Source of the DNA: Bryum argenteum
Lineage: Eukaryota > Streptophyta > Bryopsida > Bryales > Bryaceae
Length of the DNA stretch: 64,000 bases
Reading direction: 5' to 3'
NCBI GenBank assembly: GCA_037043015.1
Contig: CM073324.1
Location: 27,234,097 to 27,298,096, forward strand
Positions 58,640 to 64,000 of this stretch are shown piece after piece. The position numbers were made by a program, and so were the translations under genes. The notes under the pieces were generated by a model. That model was not told the origin of the DNA. It did not search any database and saw nothing but the letters and a program-made list of their open reading frames with translations. Position 1 is the stretch's first letter. Every line of letters starts with the position of its first letter.

Positions 58640-59010
58640 CTCAATAGATAGATAGAAAGATAGATAGAAACTCCGGTCCCTTTCCAAGGGGCCGGCGTGA
58701 ATGAAGTGTCCGTTCGTAATGCTAATATCCCGATGGCCACCGGACAAGGGGAAATTGAAACAATACTACTTCCCCCTCTCGAGGGTGGACACTATAACTA
58801 CGCTAGTTTCTAGCCTAGTTACTAATGCCTTGAAGATACTTGACATAGTATCCCCCCAAAGGGCTTTGAGGTACCCATACAACAAGGTCCAAGGACCCCC
58901 CACAATAGTTGGGTGGACTATAGTGGTGAGCACCATGCCGGCATGGGGAATAGAACCTACGACCTCCTCATTGGGGGCCTAAGCCCTAACCACCAAGCCA
59001 AGGCTTGTGG
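58640..59010 (-). mobile_element. tRNA-derived SINE, most complete copy
   Basis: Read on the minus strand: the head GGCTTGGTGGTTAGGGCTTA, a B-box-like AGGTTCTATTCCCC, then the body with CTCAAAGCCCTTTGGGGGG and ACTATAGTCCACCC, and the 3' end GGAGTTTCTATCTATCTTTC with a short CTAT-type tail. About 370 bp. Longer than the copy at 45265-45530, which lacks two internal blocks. The 93-codon plus-strand frame over it is not a gene. Confidence 0.8.
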
Positions 59011-59098
59011 TGCCTCACATCTCAATAATCCATTTGTGCCATACCAACTTGGCACCTTAAAGCTCCATTACATATGAAAAGATATAGATTCCTTTAAC

Positions 59099-60645
59099 TC
59101 CTAAAAAGTCCCCAATGTATTTTTCATTATTGTAGATGTAAGGAAAAAACTTTGAAGAGCCATAAATTCTACATTCAAACTTCATTTTGATGAGATTATT
59201 TGTTATTTAGAGATTTTGAGGTCGTTTTGAGACATTCTTGGTCCGAGAATGTCATAGGCTAAGGCCTAGTTGAAGCTCGGATGTACACTAGCTAGTTTTC
59301 ATAGGCTAAGGCCTAGTTGGAAGCTCAGGAGTCGCTAGTAGACTCGCTAGTTTAGTAAAAGATATCACTATATAAGTAGGCACTTATTCATTGTAAACTT
59401 ATTTCTTGGATTAATATCATTTTCCTTTGTATATGATTTTTTTTGACATCCATACACTTACAAAGAATCCATCTTGGAGTTTTTCTGGTTTCCACCATTT
59501 TTGTGCCACGTGTCAACACTTAATAAGCTCCCTAATTCTTGTACCAAAAATGAATTTAAGTATCGCCTTTCATGAAGGTGGCGTCCGCTCAATCGCTCAT
59601 TGGTGGAAAGTTGTCAGTTACATTCTTGGACCGAGAAAGATTTTTGGCCATCACCACTTCAAGCTAGGTGGCATCCGCTCATTGGGGGGAAGTTGTCAGT
59701 GACGTAGCACACAAATCTCGATCCGAAAACAATAAAAGCTCTTAGATTAAGATGAAACTAGAAATGGTCTCATTATAACAAAATTTCACTTTTAGACAAA
59801 ATCACTTGGCCTGGGTCCTAATTCAAGTCCAATTTGTGTGGTATGAATTGCAGTCCGATGCACTGAAGTATGAAGTAATGGCATCCATTTAAGTAAATGT
59901 AGCTTTTGGGTTGGGTTTTCAAACATTAGGCACGTTTAATCATTGCAAGCCAATTATGTGAAACCAAAATGGTTTTTGATAAAGTTTTCTTTAAATGATC
60001 ATGATCTTGAGATGAAGTCTAACAACTTATTGGTTGGAGGAATTTTGATCCAAATACTCTTGATATTAGATTTGAAATGATGTTTCCACAATGAAAATAG
60101 TAAAATAATGAATGATTCTTGAAGAATTATACCTCCTTCATCTACTGTTAGATTTCAACTTTATTATTTATGATGGATTCTATTTAGAGTCCATTCAGTA
60201 ATAGAAATCGTGACCATGTTGAAGATGTTTTCTAAATAAGGTGTCGATTTGAGTGCAAGGGGTTTAGTTTTGGACTACTTTCCCTTTGTAATTTATCTTG
60301 GGAGTTTTTATCATTGCAAGGCTATTTTTGAGCCAAGAATATTTTTTGATGATTTTTTTTAGTACAAAGGTAATATTGAGCTAAAAAATAACAACTTTAT
60401 AGTCGAAGATTTTTTCATTGGAGTAACTTTGTTGGTAGAATTTCCACTCTTAATTGAAAATGATGAAATCTTGTAGCCTATTTTGCGGACTAGTACATTA
60501 TAATCTGACAATCTATAATGCCTTATGACCCAAATTTTGGTCCGCATGACCTACAACAAGTCTACTAGAAGTTATTATGATTGAGATCTTAATAACTTAT
60601 TTCCATTTTCATATATGACACTTTCTATAAGAATGTGTTTTTTGG
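59099..60645 (+). repeat. dispersed repeat X, plus-strand copy with an insertion
   Basis: 59099-59190 and 59790-60645 match, in reverse, 18746-19560 and 17366-17634; the end also matches 3820-4085. The stretch between about 59190 and 59790 is absent from the minus-strand copy and looks like an LTR-type insertion. The CTCCTAAAAAGTCCCC edge beside TTTAA at 59093 resembles one end of a TTAA element, but no partner end was seen. Confidence 0.6.
59190..59790 (+). mobile_element. possible solo-LTR-like insertion in repeat X
   Basis: Absent from the other copy of repeat X. It has a TATA-like CACTATATAAGTAGGC followed by an A/T-rich stretch, and a doubled CATAGGCTAAGGCCTAGTTG block, as in the promoter part of a plant LTR. 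No coding remains, primer-binding site or second LTR was seen. Treated as a fossil; the edges are approximate. Confidence 0.3.
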
Positions 60646-62904
60646 GGAAATATAAGCTGGAACGTTTAGTGCTTAATACCATATACCTAATCGTAATATC
60701 ACTGTGGTTGATTTTAGAGCATAAAATCTAAAAATTGAAGCAATCAAAGTGAATCAACTCCTTTCTAAATGATGCCTTATCAAAGAATAATGTGAGCGGT
60801 ATTACTTTTTTGTATTAAACCAAATCCTGTATGCTTGTTTAACGATGGCTACCTAATTTCACTATTTAGTGTCCCTTTGTGTGGGGATCAAGTTGTACAA
60901 GGGGCTGATGAAGACCAAAATAACCAATCCTCTGCATATGTAAATGGCTGATTCTACTTAAATTTGGTCCAAATTCAGCAAATGAGGTGTTTATGGACAT
61001 TTACAAAAAGTAGATGTCAGAAACACCTCATGTGCCCAAATTGGACAAAATTTGAGTAAGTTATGACCATTTGAAAATACCAAAGATTGGTTGATTTGTC
61101 CTCTTTTACTAAACTACCCAACCTTAGCTGATGGTACAATCATTTAGCTCTCGACCCAAGCTCAACTTTGGTTGTTTTGTCCTCTATTAGTGAACTACCC
61201 AACCGTAGCTATTGGTACAATTAGCTCTCGACCCAAGCTCAACTGTCATTCAATTGATAATTTGAACATTTCCATTGTAACGAAATACGTGTTTCTTCTT
61301 CTTTTCGTGTCCTTGAATGTAATTAAATTCAAAGTCAATGCAATATTTCCACTTTGATGATAGAAATAGTAGTTCTAATTCTAATTACAGCAATGATTAG
61401 AGCACAATAGGGAGTAGAGTACTGTACAGTAGACGGTGAAAAGGTGTCACGAGTGGAAGTGAGGGCGAAGCAGTGAAGGAACCACCAGAAACCAGCTCCG
61501 CTGCGATGAGAGGGCCGCAGTCCAGCAGATATTGCCCAATCGATCACACCGCGACACCGAGTGCCAAACGTGGCGTTTCATCGCTTGCGGACCGCAAGCA
61601 GCGAGTCAACCCTTGCAGAGCAGAGGAATCTATGGTTACCCATTCCCTAACTGCAACCCATTTCACTTATTATTTCAAATTCTCGAATGACAGGCCACTG
61701 CGGCGTCGAGGTTTTGTCCGCAGCTTTCACCATCACGTTCTCTTGGCGATGAGGTTGCAGGAATCTAGGCAGCCTGGCTACAGCAGCGCCGCTAACCCCT
61801 TCGCTCAACATACTTACCCACCCCAACTGAAGGCGTGCCTGTAATGACGGCGTTGCGGTGACCCTAAATGCTCTGCCCTGCAGTCAATTATTCAAACAGT
61901 TTACGGAACAGATCGGAAATGCTTTATTCACCTAGCAGCCCCCGATGTGCTTTCACCCCGTTGCCGTCTCTCACCCTCTCTTATCTATTACAAATGATGC
62001 ATGACAGGTCCCACCCCTCGTTCCTTCCACTTTAAAATGCATCCGACCGTCTTGCTCGCTCGTTGCATATCCATCTGACTTTGTGCACACTTGTCTCTGC
62101 CTCACTAGCTATGACATTAGCCTCACTGCCGCTTGATGCTGTTGGGAGCTAGGAACAGTCGAACCGTAGATTCCTGCTGCCTCTCGTATCAGAGCGCGGC
62201 ATCAGGCTTGCTTGCTTGCTGTTGGGCCATGCGTGCAAGGGCTACTGTCATAAAAGTTCACGTTGCGTCGTCGTTCTTCCCAGCTCGATCGGGCCCCAGC
62301 TCCTACTACGCATCGCACGACTACTACTTCTGCTCCCACTCGGTACGTGTGATAATACCGATCCCTCAGATCCCTGGTTACAATCACTTGAAATGAACTA
62401 GATTCTGGCGGGATATGCATATACAAAGTCCGCTCTTCAGAATATCTGTCTCCGTCTTTGAATGATCATAGAAGCTTAATATTAGTGGCGCGCGAACCCT
62501 TGTTTCGTTTAAAGAGCCCGTGTCTGTTAGAGACGGGACTTACTGCAGCTTTTTTTTCTAGACAGTATTCCTGCTCCGAATTCGTGGAGTGAGACTCTCT
62601 GAACCTTGCTCTTTGTTTTTCTACAGTTTCCGCGACGGTGTAAAGCTTGTCGCGCGGTATTTCGACTTACTGCAACTTTATAACCTGGTATCGTAGAGTG
62701 CTGATATTTGGGGAATCTAGCTGCATTTCAACATGTAAACGATATGTAGTAGCGTCTCTTGAGATTATAACACACGGAAGAGACGCCGCTGCGAGAGCCA
62801 TCACAGTGAGGTGGGTTTTGGAGCGCAGCGGCGTATACGTACGTCAACGGACAGCGAAGTATTTAGAAGTTTTGAGTTACGAAAGGGCACCGAAGCACCA
62901 AACG
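60646..62904. other. intergenic, upstream of dioxygenase C
   Basis: Contains the tandem duplication at 61088-61245. From about 61450 the sequence turns GC-richer and probably holds promoter and 5' UTR of gene C. The 123-codon frame at 61473-61844 has no domain. The frame of gene C is open back to 62647 but without an ATG before 62905. Confidence 0.45.
61088..61245 (+). repeat. two-unit tandem duplication (~78 bp unit)
   Basis: Each unit has TTTGTCCTCT, AACTACCCAACC and TAGCTCTCGACCCAAGCTCA in order; the units differ at several sites. Confidence 0.8.
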
Positions 62905-64000
62905 ATGCCGATTACTCAACCGATGAATCTGGCCGTTAACAAACTGCTCATGCAAGGAACGCCTTTGTCGAACCAGTTTCGAGCGACGTCGACTTTGCAG
63001 CGGGGGCAGAGCGAAAATTTCTCGACCCTGCGACCTGAAGCCGTGAAGTCCAATCTGCTGCGAGGGGCCAGCGTGGACTTATCCGAGTTCATTTGGCCCG
63101 AGGACCAATGGCCCTCGGTCCCTCACAATGATTTCCAGTTGGCTCAGGAGCTCCCGATAGTAGACTTGTCCGCGCTGCTGCAGCGGGACGTCAACGTGGA
63201 GGCAGCCCGAGCGCAGACGGCGGACTTGTTAGTGAAGACATTCTCAGAATGGGGATTCGTGCAAGTGGTCAATCACGGTGTGCCCACGGCGGTCATCGAG
63301 AAAATGCAAGAGCAAGCACGCAAGTTCTTTGATTTGCCGTTGGAGCAGAAGGAGAAAGCGGTGATTTCCAGCTCGAACAAGCACGAAGGGTTCGGCTATG
63401 GCGTTGAGAGTGGCTTCTTCTACGCTGGCAAGCCCTGGATTGATCGATTCCAATGTCGCTGGAGCCCTGTCTGCGAGATTCGCGAGCCTGTCGAGAAGGT
63501 GTTCACTCCTTTCGAAGCGGAAGAGTTCAGGTACCAATCACTTTCTGCAACTTTTGCATGTACCATCGTCCACATTGACAAATGCTCTCTAGCATGTGAA
63601 TGGTGAATTGGATGACATGTATACTTTCTGTGCATTCGTCTAACGGTGTATTGATATGTCATCTATTCAGTAATAGCTTAGAGATGTACAATGGCTGCTT
63701 GGACGTGCTGGCGAACAAAATTCTGGAGCTGTGTGCGCAAGGACTGGGGCTGGCACGAGACACATTCACGAGGCCTTTCAATGGCACAGCAGGCGACTGT
63801 ATCGCTCGGATGAACTACTATCCACCATGCCCGCTGTCGTCCCTTACACTGGGCCTTGGAGCCCACACCGATCCCAATCTGTTGACCATCCTTAGTCAAT
63901 GCAAAGTGGGTGGATTGCAAGTGTGCAAGAACGGGACCTGGATTTCCGTCAAACCCAACCCTGACACGCTCATTCTCAATATCGGCGACATTTTTGAGGT
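62905..64000 (+). CDS. 2-oxoglutarate/Fe(II) dioxygenase, GA20-oxidase-like, 3' end outside window (gene C)
   Basis: Same DOXC class. Exon 1 is 62905-63530 and exon 2 is 63671-63998; the last two bases of the window, GT, are the donor of intron 2. Phases 2 and 0 match genes A and B. 318 residues are seen. The leader ends in DLSEFIWPEDQWP, a block typical of gibberellin 20-oxidases, then LPIVDLSALL, WGFVQVVNHGVP, FFDLPLEQKEK and MNYYPPCPLSSLTLGLG, ligands H274 and D276, then VGGLQV and ILNIGDIFE. The third iron ligand and the Arg-x-Ser pair should lie in exon 3 beyond the edge. It looks more GA20-oxidase-like than A or B and lacks their PHKxLGM block, but function is not proven by sequence. 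The ATG at 62905 is the first in frame. Confidence 0.9.

Noticed and set aside
61473-61844. 123-codon plus-strand frame upstream of dioxygenase C
   Set aside because: No domain, and shadow-like in a locally GC-richer region; possibly promoter or UTR.

Overview
The window is nuclear DNA from a land plant. Six spliceable or single-exon host genes with plant-type GT-AG introns sit in long AT-rich stretches full of transposable elements. Gene types (ELF4-like clock protein, gibberellin-oxidase-like 2-oxoglutarate dioxygenases, plant-type PIG-X) and short introns suit a bryophyte, perhaps a liverwort or moss. That placement is inference; only 'land plant' is well supported.

Layout. 1-11.1 kb: no convincing protein gene; a decayed tRNA-Pro-like unit, a tandem duplication, small TTAA-flanked elements, a TIR element and a GC-rich island. 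11.1-16.7 kb: an almost complete PIF/Harbinger transposon (11115-16718) with a 17-bp perfect TIR and TAA target duplication. Its Myb/trihelix-like gene and DDE transposase are convergent and both damaged, and a 929-bp TTAA-flanked element sits in the Myb gene. 16.7-24.7 kb: a dispersed repeat (X) split by another TTAA element, a SINE tail, a Tc1/mariner relic, a Mutator-type MITE and one orphan ORF. 25.3-27.2 kb: dioxygenase gene A (minus). 27.9-33.5 kb: a 5.6-kb repeat holding a near-perfect long inverted repeat (two 1119-bp arms, 1186-bp spacer). 34.5-38.0 kb: a TTAA element, a tRNA-derived SINE, two related MITEs and minisatellites. 38.3-40.1 kb: dioxygenase gene B (plus). 40.9-44.5 kb: a SAM methyltransferase and a PIG-X homologue, both minus. 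45.2-52.0 kb: SINE pieces and an older copy of the 5.6-kb inverted-repeat family. 53.2-53.6 kb: ELF4-like gene. 57-62 kb: SINE, repeat X with an LTR-like insertion, tandem duplications. 62.9-64.0 kb: dioxygenase gene C, cut by the window edge.

How parts relate. The three dioxygenases share both intron positions and phases (2, then 0), so they descend from one ancestor; A and B are closest and lie head-outward around the inverted-repeat element. The methyltransferase, PIG-X and ELF4-like genes look like unrelated housekeeping and clock neighbours. The most striking non-genic content is the nested DNA-transposon history. At least six elements use exact TTAA target sites with CCC... termini (piggyBac-like). 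Several insertions can be timed and bounded because a second repeat copy in the same window keeps the empty site. All boundaries were read by eye; no alignment or database search was run.
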